Origin: Oscillospiraceae bacterium | Lineage (GTDB): Bacteria; Bacillota; Clostridia; Oscillospirales; Ruminococcaceae | Reading direction: 5' to 3' | Assembly (NCBI GenBank): GCA_009783695.1 | Contig: WRCY01000007.1 | Location: 1-64,000, forward strand | Length of the DNA: 64,000 nt | Notes under the pieces: model-generated | Seen by the model: the letters and a program-made list of their open reading frames with translations, nothing else | What the model was told of the DNA's origin: nothing | Databases searched by the model: none | Made by a program: the position numbers and the translations under genes | Shown: positions 45,856-55,830 of the stretch, in pieces | Layout: each line of letters starts with the position of its first letter | Position numbering within the stretch: the first letter of the stretch is position 1

Positions 45856-48192
45856 TTAGTGTAATGGAAATAATCCGATTTTACGGACAGTGATATTTTT
45901 ATTCTCACCGTTTAAAACGTTTCCGGTTATCGTTACTTGGTCTGCGCCGTTATCAAGGGCGTTTAATATATCGCCGGGTAAATCAAAGTAATAAACATCG
46001 GTACTGCCGACCTCTTGTTTTATATCTTCTATTTTTATTTCCTTTAGTATACCATCCAATTCATAAACAAATTCGATATTAAATAATTCTGTATCTCCTA
46101 TGAGTTTGAAATAAACCCTTAGGTTATTGCCGTTTAAAATCCCGCTCTCATCGGTATCCGACGGCAGTAATATATATTTCATAATAATCCCACCCGAGGA
46201 ATCGGTAAAATTAAATTCCGGCACGAGTACCCACTGCGCGTATAACACAATATTCTCTGTAATACCCGAAATCGTAGAACCCGGCAAATAACGTATTATG
46301 CTGCCGCCCGACATTTCACGAAGCCAGCCATCGAATACATAACCCTCAGGAGCAGTGAAAGAATTCATGCCGACAATGTGATTCTCACCACTGCTTACAT
46401 CGACAGAAAATGCTGTGCCGAGCCCGCCGTTCGGGTCATATTCAATATCGTGTGTCCAATACGCGATAACAGTTACGTTCTCTGTGAACACTGTATCTGT
46501 CGTTACCTGCGCTCCGCCATCAGCTTCTGTTCTGAACCAACCTGCGAATTTTGCGCCGCTTCTCTCCGGTATCGGTAAAGAAGAAAGCTTCCCGTCAACT
46601 TCTGTTAAGGCACTAAGCGGGTCAACCGAGCCTCCGTTCGGGTTAAATGTAACTATAAAAAGATTCTGCAACCACTGCGCGTAAATAGTAGTATCCGCGG
46701 TAAATACTGTGCTCGTTGTTACTTCAATGCCGTATTCTTGCGCCGTAAACCACCCGTTAAATACGAAACCGCTTCTCGTCGGCGTAGGGAGTATTACTAA
46801 TGTGCCGTCAGGTTCTGCTGCTGCGCTTGTTGGATTAACCTCCCCACCGTTCGGATTAAAAGTTATTGTATAATTCAGCACTTCCTCCCACTGTGCATAT
46901 AAGATAGTATTCCAATACACATAATCTATGGTTTCACCCGCTGCATAATGTGTTCCGCTTCCGTCTGCTTCGGTATTCCAACCATTAAAAGTATAGTTTG
47001 CTCTGGTAAATGTATTTGTTTTGATATTATAATGATTACCTCGAGCCACGAAAACATCTGACATTAAACCTATGCCGCCGTTCCGGTCAAAACTAACAGT
47101 ACAAATGTCTATTGTTGTCCCGTTACCCAAGGTTTCAATGTCCAAAGTTGCTTCTATATTTCCAGCATCTAAAATAAATCTCAATGGTACAGGGTAACTT
47201 AAACTAATTCCGGTTTGAATACTGCCGTTTACTGCGATATTATTATTCCAGCTTAAATTTGAAAGAGTGACCCTGTCGCCCGGTATGTGCTGAACTGTCA
47301 TATTAGATTGACTGTTAAATATAACCCCTTCTGAAAGGTCAATATTAAACGCCCAAGCATTAATGGCAGTGCTTCCGGTGTTTCTAATTGTTATTGTAAA
47401 AGATGATGTTAAAATTCCGGTAGCGATATTTACACTCGCATTTAACATAAGAAATGACACACTTATATTCTGATTAGTACTTACATTAAAAAGTTCTCCC
47501 GGAGTAAATCCCAATTGAAATGTAGAAGTAATTGAACTATTTGCGGGAATACTACCGGAATTTGACAATACAAGTTCTTGATTTATACTATCCATTGATA
47601 GATTTGCACCACCCCAAAAACTTTCAATTGTTGTTTCATTAGGAATAATAGCCTTAACCGCCCAATCGTTTATAGCTGTATTTCCTGTATTAAAAATTCT
47701 CGTTTCATACTGTACAAATAATCTGCCGCCGCTCCCCCAAGCACCCGTAATTCTAAATTCTACTTCCAAATCCGGATGACTTATTCCAAATCCACCCGAT
47801 GAAAGCATATTAACTTGATTTATGTTGGTATAAAATGTTTCCCCTGTTTCCGCATGTCTTATTTCGCAACGATAAAATCCGTTAACGTATATGCTTTCAG
47901 TAAAATTCCGCGATGTAGCTCCATTAACATTAGTATATACACCGGTTTGTGTATCACTGCGCTGCCATCTAAATATAAAATCACTATAATTAACAGCAAC
48001 ACCTGAAGCAGCGGTTATTTCAGCGGTTAATCTTAGCGTTAAGCCGGTAGTTCCGTTATCTGTTATAATTGCTGAAAAAGTTTCGTAATCGCCCGGAACC
48101 GAAAAGGTATCAAAGCTAAACGATAATACAAGAATAAGCGAAACAAATGCAGCGACTGCGCGGCGCAGACATATTTTATTCTTCATCGTCAT
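45856..48192 (-). CDS. Secreted protein with CBM2-like and InlB/Listeria-Bacteroides repeat domains inside the pilus locus
   Basis: CBM2-like WGSGGRLFVQYETRIFNTGNTAINDWAVKAIIPN...SIPANSSITSTFQLGF; repeats ITFNPNGGEV...GFVFNGWFTAQ...TTIYAQW; signal peptide. Confidence 0.75.
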   Translation of the reverse strand: MTMKNKICLRRAVAAFVSLILVLSFSFDTFSVPGDYETFSAIITDNGTTGLTLRLTAEITAASGVAVNYSDFIFRWQRSDTQTGVYTNVNGATSRNFTESIYVNGFYRCEIRHAETGETFYTNINQVNMLSSGGFGISHPDLEVEFRITGAWGSGGRLFVQYETRIFNTGNTAINDWAVKAIIPNETTIESFWGGANLSMDSINQELVLSNSGSIPANSSITSTFQLGFTPGELFNVSTNQNISVSFLMLNASVNIATGILTSSFTITIRNTGSTAINAWAFNIDLSEGVIFNSQSNMTVQHIPGDRVTLSNLSWNNNIAVNGSIQTGISLSYPVPLRFILDAGNIEATLDIETLGNGTTIDICTVSFDRNGGIGLMSDVFVARGNHYNIKTNTFTRANYTFNGWNTEADGSGTHYAAGETIDYVYWNTILYAQWEEVLNYTITFNPNGGEVNPTSAAAEPDGTLVILPTPTRSGFVFNGWFTAQEYGIEVTTSTVFTADTTIYAQWLQNLFIVTFNPNGGSVDPLSALTEVDGKLSSLPIPERSGAKFAGWFRTEADGGAQVTTDTVFTENVTVIAYWTHDIEYDPNGGLGTAFSVDVSSGENHIVGMNSFTAPEGYVFDGWLREMSGGSIIRYLPGSTISGITENIVLYAQWVLVPEFNFTDSSGGIIMKYILLPSDTDESGILNGNNLRVYFKLIGDTELFNIEFVYELDGILKEIKIEDIKQEVGSTDVYYFDLPGDILNALDNGADQVTITGNVLNGENKNITVRKIGLFPLH

Positions 48193-48706
48193 TATCCTCC
48201 TCTTCCGGTTCTGCCGGGCGTTCCGGAACGCCGAGAGTGTCCGGCGAATTACGCAGATTAATCAATTGCTCGGCAGTATAAACACGGCTGTCGCCCGGGT
48301 TTGTCGGCGAAAACGACATGGTAATCCCAAGCAGATTATCGCCCGTTTCTCTAACCGCTGTAAAAGCGGTTACATTCCTTGAAACAATATTCCCGTTCAA
48401 AAAGAGCCCGCCGTCATCTAAAGCAAATGTATTTACTGTTCCGTCGCCGTCGTTTATTGTCAGCGTGCCTGTATCGGCATTAAACGCAATACTCCCGTTA
48501 CAGCCCATAACAAACTCGCTCAGCATATTCATTACAATCTGATACTCTATTTGCAGATTAACCATATCCGAGGTTCTTCTGTATGAGCGCGAGCTCATGG
48601 TAATAAAGCCCACCAGCGCAGCGCACAGCACCCCGAAAATCGCGAAGCTGACCAGCAGTTCTATCAGCGAGAAGCCTTTATTGCTTTTTAGATTCTTAAC
48701 ATTCAT
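48176..48706 (-). CDS. Type IV prepilin-like protein
   Basis: NKGFSLIELLVSFAIFGVLCAALVGFI class III signal peptide. Confidence 0.85.
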   Translation of the reverse strand: MNVKNLKSNKGFSLIELLVSFAIFGVLCAALVGFITMSSRSYRRTSDMVNLQIEYQIVMNMLSEFVMGCNGSIAFNADTGTLTINDGDGTVNTFALDDGGLFLNGNIVSRNVTAFTAVRETGDNLLGITMSFSPTNPGDSRVYTAEQLINLRNSPDTLGVPERPAEPEEEDNDDEE

Positions 48707-48725
48707 AACGATACCTTTTACAAAT

Positions 48726-48780
48726 AATTGTCAATTGTACATTGTTAATTGTTAATTGTCAATTGTCAATTGTCAATTGT
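48726..48780. repeat. Heptamer tandem repeat (CAATTGT/TAATTGT)n
   Basis: TAATTGTCAATTGTACATTGTTAATTGTTAATTGTCAATTGTCAATTGTCAATTG. Confidence 0.85.
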
Positions 48781-48783
48781 CCG

Positions 48784-49338
48784 TCACCCCGCTCTGACAC
48801 GTCTGTTTCCAGTTTCGGGAGTTATGTCAATCAAATAGGTGAGCGTGCCGTTTGAGAATCTGATTTCTTCAAGACTTGGCTCGCCGTCTAACGGTGCGCC
48901 CGTCTCGTCAGCTAAAATCAACGCGCCTCTGCGGGTAAAGCTGATTCTGAGCGGCAGGCCGCTTTCTTCCCCGTCAATAACAGGCGTAACTGTGATACCG
49001 GATTTCCCCATAATCTGCTCGTCAACATGAAATCCGTTTTCTTCGCAATCTTCACGCGTACAGATTTCATTTAGGCAACGTTCATGGTATCTGCCCACGA
49101 TATTTCCGCCGCTCACAATAAACTCAACAAAGACGGGCTCCGCGCGGTACATGGAATTAATCCGGCAGCGCGCTATCATGCTGTTTACAGAATTAGTGCA
49201 TTTTCGCAGGTTGTTCGCCGCCGACGAGGAAGACGAAATCCCAAGCACGCCAATCGAAACGCCGATAAGCGCCAGCACCACAAGAATCTCAATAAGCGTG
49301 AAGCCTTTATTCTTTTTTATGTTTTTTGCAGCTTTCAT
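48784..49338 (-). CDS. Type IV prepilin-like (GspH/FimT-like) protein
   Basis: NKGFTLIEILVVLALIGVSIGVLGISSSSSAANNLRKCTNSVNSMI; start chosen at MKAAKNIKKNKGF. Confidence 0.8.
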   Translation of the reverse strand: MKAAKNIKKNKGFTLIEILVVLALIGVSIGVLGISSSSSAANNLRKCTNSVNSMIARCRINSMYRAEPVFVEFIVSGGNIVGRYHERCLNEICTREDCEENGFHVDEQIMGKSGITVTPVIDGEESGLPLRISFTRRGALILADETGAPLDGEPSLEEIRFSNGTLTYLIDITPETGNRRVRAG

Positions 49339-49343
49339 AAAAC

Positions 49344-51383
49344 TCACCACCTGCGCCAGTTTTCGTATGACACCAGCGCGGACATATCCCAAGAAAGCGA
49401 CTTTTCAAGGGCGTGGTCGTCTTCTGTGAAAAAGGATTGATTTAAAAACTTGCCAAACATATCGCCCGCTTCATTCTTTGCGCGGATTGACGGGATAATA
49501 TCTCTGGGAGCCGCCGTTACACTGCTGTATAACTCTATGGTACCGTTACTAATAATCAATCCCTCGAAAGCTCGGTCTGCTATAACGTTTCCCGTGCTTA
49601 GTATTAAGTTAACGTCAGGACTAAGACTGCTTATATTTGTAGTGCTATTCCCCTCACATTTTATGATAACGGCGCGAGTATTGCCATCTTCAATAAAATC
49701 GTATCTGCCGTTTTCAAGCTTGTTAACTTCATTTGTATCTACAATATAAGAATAAGGCGTGATTTCATTGCCGACCTGTATACTCGTTGAAAGCGAGCGG
49801 GTTATATTTTCATACATACGCGAAAGCCGCAGTGAAACGCCGGGCATAACAGGTGAAATAAGTATATCATCAATGCCCAAGTCATAATAATATCCGCTTG
49901 TCTGCATGTTTGCTGCGGGGTCATCAGGGAGGAGGTATGGGTTAAGATATTGGCTTACATAATCTTTTATTTCTTCGGAATAATCTGTAAAATATTTTTG
50001 GAAATAAGTGTTCGCACCATTTGCACCATCAATGCCGTCGAACTTCATAAAGACAAACAAGAGCGTCTGCCCTGTTGCGGCAACAGGTCTGTACACGAGG
50101 TGATAATCGTCTTCAAAACCTGTTGTATCGGGCGTTTCTGCGGTATCGAAAATAAACGGATTCGATTGTAGGCCTATTTCACTCGCAGGAACTAAATAAG
50201 CAAGCTGGTCGCTCTTGACAGAAACGGACTGTCCCATTAAAATATCGTTGTAACCGCTTCCCGTATCAATAAAGCTGTGCCCCGCGAGGAAAAGCGTATT
50301 AAGTCCCGACATATCAAGGGTTGAGCCCGGGCCGTTCACAATAATTGAGCTGCTTTCATCAGCGCTCTCAAGCGAACGCCCGAAGCCGTAGTACCGCCCC
50401 TTAAGTATTGCTCTTGATTCCTCGCCGTTCAGCACCAAGTCGTCGGCGATATATGTATCGCCGAGCAGCTGTACGGAGCTTTCGTAAGCTACATCATCGT
50501 CTTTTTCAACAAAGATTCTTCTCGCCCATAAAGAAGAATAGCTGTCTGTTGTAAATTTCCCGTTAACATTTATATTGCCGCTGCTGATGAGCGTTGTGTT
50601 ATTTGTTGAAAATTCAAAGTGCTCGCCTGTGTTTACTGTTATATTTCCCGCAAAGGCAATGCCGTCATTTATGCCAGCGTCAGCCGCGGGAATGTTTAAT
50701 GTTTCTGATGCAATCAACGCGATATCATTAATCGGATAATCGGCGCGCACATAGGAAAAATCCGGTACGACAACGACAATATCGCTCGCTACTCTTGAAA
50801 CAAAACCGTCTGCGGTGCTGTGGCTGATTTCGATGCTTTTCAGTACAAAAACGACTTCATCACCAACTGCCTTACGGTCAACTTCACCCAGTATCTGTCC
50901 GTCAAGCGGCTGCGTTTCCAGCGCGGAAGTGATATTTATGTTTTCCGTTACGCTAATAAAATCGCCCACTTTAACAAAGTCGCCATCTGCTAAAATGTTA
51001 TAAAACAAACCATCGCTGACTTGCCTGAATAAATCAGATGTTTTGAAATAATGCTCAAATCCTCTGCGGAACACATCTTCCAAGTTAATCGGCTCATCTT
51101 TTTCTTCATCATACATATCGTGCTTGTATTCAACAAGCATATCGGTATAAGCCTTTGCGATACATTCCGTCACGATAGCCTGTATGCCCGCGCGCACTTC
51201 GTCGAGTGCGGTCTCCGCGCTGTAAAAAGCACGCTCGCCTTTGGCTTCGGCGGATTTAATCTGATAGCCGGTGTACGCCATGAACATGAGAATAGTTCCG
51301 AGTATGGAAATGAACGCCATAGCGATTAACACCATGATTACGGAAGAGCCTTTATTATTTAATAATGCTTTAATCCCGCTCAT
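49344..51383 (-). CDS. Pilus-associated protein with PilX-like N-terminus
   Basis: NNKGSSVIMVLIAMAFISILGTILMFMAYTGYQIKSAEAKGERAFYSAETALDEVRAGI. Confidence 0.7.
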   Translation of the reverse strand: MSGIKALLNNKGSSVIMVLIAMAFISILGTILMFMAYTGYQIKSAEAKGERAFYSAETALDEVRAGIQAIVTECIAKAYTDMLVEYKHDMYDEEKDEPINLEDVFRRGFEHYFKTSDLFRQVSDGLFYNILADGDFVKVGDFISVTENINITSALETQPLDGQILGEVDRKAVGDEVVFVLKSIEISHSTADGFVSRVASDIVVVVPDFSYVRADYPINDIALIASETLNIPAADAGINDGIAFAGNITVNTGEHFEFSTNNTTLISSGNINVNGKFTTDSYSSLWARRIFVEKDDDVAYESSVQLLGDTYIADDLVLNGEESRAILKGRYYGFGRSLESADESSSIIVNGPGSTLDMSGLNTLFLAGHSFIDTGSGYNDILMGQSVSVKSDQLAYLVPASEIGLQSNPFIFDTAETPDTTGFEDDYHLVYRPVAATGQTLLFVFMKFDGIDGANGANTYFQKYFTDYSEEIKDYVSQYLNPYLLPDDPAANMQTSGYYYDLGIDDILISPVMPGVSLRLSRMYENITRSLSTSIQVGNEITPYSYIVDTNEVNKLENGRYDFIEDGNTRAVIIKCEGNSTTNISSLSPDVNLILSTGNVIADRAFEGLIISNGTIELYSSVTAAPRDIIPSIRAKNEAGDMFGKFLNQSFFTEDDHALEKSLSWDMSALVSYENWRRW

Positions 51384-51453
51384 AACAACCTACTCCTACG
51401 TGTTCCCTGCCTCGGCGCTCAGGCAGGCGGTATTGATACCGGCGTCACGCTGT

Positions 51454-52593
51454 TTAATCAAACTGTGCCGCCTGCGTTCTCAGTAAATGCCTGCCTCCCG
51501 CGGCAAGCTCGCCTTCCCTGTAAACATGAATTGTCACCGCGTACATGCGGTTCTGCTGCGAGCGCGAAACAAGCTCGCCGGATGTTTCTTTATTACCCAC
51601 CCAATACATTTCCGAAAACTTATAATCAATGACAGCAGGGTTAAAAGCCCGTATCTCATAAGGGCGCTTAAAATTAGCAAAAACCCGGGTTTTAACAGTG
51701 TCCGTATCCGTACCCTCAGATTCAAGCAGGGTTATATTTGCGTTATTGTAATGCTCCTGCATATCTTGATTTACAAGAAATACCGACAGATTCATTCCGG
51801 GTTTGTTTTCAATTTCAATATTGTCGCTTACTCCATACCTTGGCTGATAGCAAACGTAGATATTCGCGCTGTCGGCTGTTTTTCCTCTATAAAACTCCCG
51901 CTGCCATTCAAAATCATAGCCGCCGAATTTATAATAATAAGTAACAGTTATACTTACGTTATCGCCATTTTCATGAGCTGTCACTGTAATTACCCGATTA
52001 TAAAGCCCGCGCATTTTTTCCCAGCAATTACACTCGATTTCAAGCTCGTCACATGTACAAAATTCATTGTTGCTGATTATTTCACGGTCTGCCAAATACC
52101 TTGCCGCTAATATATCGGGATTTTCATCATCTCTGTCGGACTGCGCGAACACCCCGTCCATAGGGGAGTAGTCAACGATTTGCATATTATTTATATCATT
52201 AAAGTCGCCCGCGGACAGCATTACGCGTAAATCAAACCGCGACATCCCCGCGGAATAACCGAGCAAATCGAAAGCGTAAATTCCGTTATCATTATCAAGC
52301 GTTTGAATCTCAAAGCCGTTCGACGTAAACGGGTTTGCATCTGCTCTAAGCTGATTAATAACATCTTCCGCGCCTGACGCCTTGATAGTTTCAATAACAT
52401 TGCGGGAGGAGAGCGTTGCGTCGCCGAGATAATGGCTTCTCCTTGAGGTTGACTGCGCGGTAAGAAAAGCATGAAGCAGCGGACTGCAAATCAATGCAAA
52501 TATAGCCACGCTCACCATCAGCTCGACAAGCGTGAAGCCGCTGTTCTTTTTAAGATTTTTAACTCTGTTCTTCATAATCATCACTTGGCTCAA
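51454..52593 (-). CDS. Type IV prepilin-like protein (PilW/PulJ-like)
   Basis: NSGFTLVELMVSVAIFALICSPLLHAFLTAQSTSRRSHYLGDATLSSRNVIETIK. Confidence 0.8.
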   Translation of the reverse strand: MSQVMIMKNRVKNLKKNSGFTLVELMVSVAIFALICSPLLHAFLTAQSTSRRSHYLGDATLSSRNVIETIKASGAEDVINQLRADANPFTSNGFEIQTLDNDNGIYAFDLLGYSAGMSRFDLRVMLSAGDFNDINNMQIVDYSPMDGVFAQSDRDDENPDILAARYLADREIISNNEFCTCDELEIECNCWEKMRGLYNRVITVTAHENGDNVSITVTYYYKFGGYDFEWQREFYRGKTADSANIYVCYQPRYGVSDNIEIENKPGMNLSVFLVNQDMQEHYNNANITLLESEGTDTDTVKTRVFANFKRPYEIRAFNPAVIDYKFSEMYWVGNKETSGELVSRSQQNRMYAVTIHVYREGELAAGGRHLLRTQAAQFD

Positions 52594-53311
52594 ACTGAGG
52601 CGGGGCGTTTGGTTGAGGTACAGAACGTATTACGCCGAAAGGATTCGGCAGACCGAGCCCCATATCGGGAGTCTGCGCCGCCGTATATCCGGCATCGTGC
52701 GAGCCGAGGAAGCTTTTGTTAACCACCATGTTGCCGTAAAGCAGCCCCGTGGCAGAGTTAAAGCTGAAGCTGATTGAATGAAGCGAGGTTTTCGGGCTTT
52801 CCTCGTATATATAGTTCACCAAATCTTTAAGCTGCCCGTATGTCAGATTGCAACTCACGTTAATCCCTGTGCGGTAGGCGCTCTGCGCAGTGAAAGAAAG
52901 ACCGCCGGCGGCGTTTTCCGCCAGCCCCTGCACCGTCATTATTTCGACAGGCTGAATAAACGTAATCCCGCCCGTATTTATTCCTATTTGCTCCCCGAGC
53001 TCCACCACGTACATAATCAGGTCCGCCGCATGGACGTCAGCCGGGAATTCGGCTTGCGCCGCTAAAATAAACTCTTCGGAATCTTTGATTGCCTGCCTGT
53101 ATCCGCCGACCTCCCGCTCAATTGCTTTCAACCGCGAGTATTCAAACTCGGCGTCTTCAATATCCTCGAGCAGATATTCATTTTCCTCGGTAAATGAAAG
53201 ATACACCAAAAAATAACAAAGCACAAAAATGACAATCCCGAATAGAATCAGCAGCATTTTTATATCACGTTTAGATATATTCATATTTTCACCATGTCCT
53301 TCCAGCACCAA
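52559..53311 (-). CDS. PilO-like pilus assembly protein
   Basis: Single N-terminal TM (LLILFGIVIFVLCYFLVYLSF) then coiled coil and alpha/beta domain; position after the PilM/N-like gene. Confidence 0.65.
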   Translation of the reverse strand: MVLEGHGENMNISKRDIKMLLILFGIVIFVLCYFLVYLSFTEENEYLLEDIEDAEFEYSRLKAIEREVGGYRQAIKDSEEFILAAQAEFPADVHAADLIMYVVELGEQIGINTGGITFIQPVEIMTVQGLAENAAGGLSFTAQSAYRTGINVSCNLTYGQLKDLVNYIYEESPKTSLHSISFSFNSATGLLYGNMVVNKSFLGSHDAGYTAAQTPDMGLGLPNPFGVIRSVPQPNAPPQFEPSDDYEEQS

Positions 53312-53510
53312 ACGAATTTAAAACAACGTTTTCCCCGACAAAACAGATTTTGCTTCAAGCTTTCACCATGTCCTTCCCGCACCAAACGAATTTAAAACAG
53401 CGTTTTCCCCGACAAGACAGATTTTGCTTCAAGCTTTCACCATGTCCTTCCCGCACCAAACGAGTTTAAAACAGCGTTTTCCCTGATAAAACAGATTTTG
53501 TTTCAAGCTT
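53289..53510 (-). repeat. Three tandem 74 bp copies of the two-box leader unit
   Basis: TCACCATGTCCTTC recurs at 53289, 53363 and 53437 (exact 74 bp period); each has sense TTGAAR-N15-cRGGGAAAACG. Confidence 0.9.
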
Positions 53511-55153
53511 TAGTCCTCCTCGCCCTCATCAAATATGCTGTCAGCCCTTTCCGTTTGTCTGTCCGACACCGCCGGCTTGTCGTAAAGGCAATTAACCGTA
53601 AACGAGTAGAATGTAAATCCCGCTTCGTCCTGCCCCTGGCTGAGCGCCGAGATTTCAAGCGCTTCTATGCTTTCAAACGTATGGAACTGGTTTATCACCA
53701 CCGCCGCCGTTTCGAGCGAGGGAACGCGCAGGTTCATAAGCACTCCCTCATTAGTGCAGACCGCCGACAGGAACAGTATATCCGAGGGCATCTTCTCCTC
53801 AAGCTCGTCAAAAAAGTCCACGAGCCCGCTGTTGTTATTCTGTATAGCTTCGTTAAGCGCGGTAAAACCTCTTTCGGCGTTCTGATACACCATATAGCTT
53901 CTGTGTTCAGATTCAACGTATCTGACAGATTCAATGTCTTTTCTTATATCTTCCAGCTCTTCGCGCAGCCTGTTGCTCTCAAAAACCGCAGACGGCGACA
54001 TTGCCGCGCCCGCAATCACGCAGGTTGCGAAAATCACGACTGCGCCGACAATGCCGTGCTCTGAGCTCTTTTTTCTTTCTTTGGTCGCCTTGTATTTATC
54101 AGGAATCAAATCAACGGGAGCGAACGTGCTTCCGTATGCAGTTATGTACTGCGAAATGAGCGCCGGGTTCCCCTGCAGCGCGGGATTCGGCGAGGCTGCG
54201 AGGAATTTGTCAAGCAGGAAAACGTCTGCTTCATTGAGTGCTGTTGAAACAGCCTCGCGAAGCCCTGCGAGATTCGCGCAGGTTCCTGCAAGAATAATAC
54301 TGTCGAGCGGCGCGCTCCACCTGCTGGAATTAAAGAAGTCCATGCTGCGCGTAATGCCGCCCACAATGCGGTTATATGCGCGGTTAATATCACTTTCGCC
54401 GAGGATTGCCTTTGTGAGAAAAGTATTTAATGGAACTGAACATTCCTTGAGTGCTTTTTCGTAGTTATTTTCGTTTTCTTCACCGTCCTTAGCGGACAGG
54501 TATGCATCTATAAACTCGTCGCCGCCCCACGGAAGCATGCGCTGCAGAATCAGCCTGTCGCCTTTTGCAATCATAATACAGGTATGGTTTCCCGTCACCG
54601 CGACGCACATCGTGACTTTACCTGTTCCGAGCGCCTTTAAAACCTGGAACTGGCTGTTTCCGCCATAATCAATGCCCTGTATGTCGAGGTTCATTTTCTC
54701 GGCAAGCTTAATGTACCCGTCAAGAAGCTGCAGCGGCGCCGCAAGCGCCATCGTGTGGGTGCCCGCGTCCTTGCCCTCGCTCACAGTCTTTAGCATGCCG
54801 TAGGAAACAAGATACCTGCTTATATCAACAGGAAAATAATCGCTCGTATTCGCTTCTATAACTTGTTTTACGCGGTTTTCTTTTAAAGGGGGGAGCATGA
54901 CCTCGCGCGTCGCCACCTTGCCGGAAACAAGCGTGAAGATAACGTTTTTCACGCCGCTCATGCCGTTTTCATGCAGCTTTGGAGTCAGCGTGCTGCCGAG
55001 CAGCCCGGCGTCGGAAATCATTCCGTCGGCAGCCGTGCCGACAGGAGTTTCAATCATGAACGCTTTCTTCAGTGTGACGTTGTTTTTCTTTTTCTCGGTC
55101 AGGCAGACTTTAACAAAGCTGTCCCCAACTTCGATATTCAAAAATTTTGCCAT
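53510..55153 (-). CDS. PilM (actin-like)/PilN-like fusion pilus assembly protein
   Basis: MAKFLNIEVGDSFVKVCLTE...; C-terminal TM and PilN-like region after SEHGIVGAVVIFATCVIAGAAM. Confidence 0.8.
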   Translation of the reverse strand: MAKFLNIEVGDSFVKVCLTEKKKNNVTLKKAFMIETPVGTAADGMISDAGLLGSTLTPKLHENGMSGVKNVIFTLVSGKVATREVMLPPLKENRVKQVIEANTSDYFPVDISRYLVSYGMLKTVSEGKDAGTHTMALAAPLQLLDGYIKLAEKMNLDIQGIDYGGNSQFQVLKALGTGKVTMCVAVTGNHTCIMIAKGDRLILQRMLPWGGDEFIDAYLSAKDGEENENNYEKALKECSVPLNTFLTKAILGESDINRAYNRIVGGITRSMDFFNSSRWSAPLDSIILAGTCANLAGLREAVSTALNEADVFLLDKFLAASPNPALQGNPALISQYITAYGSTFAPVDLIPDKYKATKERKKSSEHGIVGAVVIFATCVIAGAAMSPSAVFESNRLREELEDIRKDIESVRYVESEHRSYMVYQNAERGFTALNEAIQNNNSGLVDFFDELEEKMPSDILFLSAVCTNEGVLMNLRVPSLETAAVVINQFHTFESIEALEISALSQGQDEAGFTFYSFTVNCLYDKPAVSDRQTERADSIFDEGEED

Positions 55154-55233
55154 AAGAACTCCCTAAAAGTAATTTCGCGAGAAAATTAAGGCGGATGCGG
55201 ACACCCGCCTTACATTACTTACAATAATATTAC

Positions 55234-55761
55234 TTATGATTTATGGTCGATATCCCCGATATTTCTGACCATTCTTTCAAAATCAGTACGCGACGAACCT
55301 GTGGTGGGCATACCGTTCGTTTCAATACTTATTTCACCACTGCCGTCGGAATTTAATGAATATACCATTGCAATTGATGTGGCTGTTTTGACTAAGTTTG
55401 AACGGGCGGTTTCATTGCTGCCGATTATACCTACAATAGAATTTGTGATTGCTGTTAAATCATCACTTGTTGCAGTGCTGATAACGGCAAGAGCACCTGT
55501 AGCTGTAGTCCATGTAACAGTGATATGGGCGCCGCTACCGGACGGAATAGCATCTTCAAGGAAAGGGTCGAGGGTGGTATTCTGGATTGCGTTGGCTATG
55601 CTGTTAATTGTCTGCACGTCTGAGGACTGGCGCGAACGTTCGACATATCTGATGTACTGCGGCGCGAGGATACCTACAAGAACTGCCATGATTGCGATAA
55701 CAATCAGCAGTTCCACGAGCGAGAAGCCCTTTTTGCTTTTGAGTTGTTGAAGTTTTTTCAT
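55234..55761 (-). CDS. pilA: Major type IV pilin-like protein
   Basis: MKKLQQLKSKKGFSLVELLIVIAIMAVLVGILAPQYIRYVERSRQ. Confidence 0.9.
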   Translation of the reverse strand: MKKLQQLKSKKGFSLVELLIVIAIMAVLVGILAPQYIRYVERSRQSSDVQTINSIANAIQNTTLDPFLEDAIPSGSGAHITVTWTTATGALAVISTATSDDLTAITNSIVGIIGSNETARSNLVKTATSIAMVYSLNSDGSGEISIETNGMPTTGSSRTDFERMVRNIGDIDHKS

Positions 55762-55830
55762 GTTATTTTCTCCTATAAAATTTGATGTATATATTTTATC
55801 GGCAGCTTTCGCCGAAAAATAACTAAAAGA

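Noticed and set aside
53289-53510. CRISPR-like array
   Set aside because: The 74 bp units are contiguous, with no unique spacers and no cas genes nearby.
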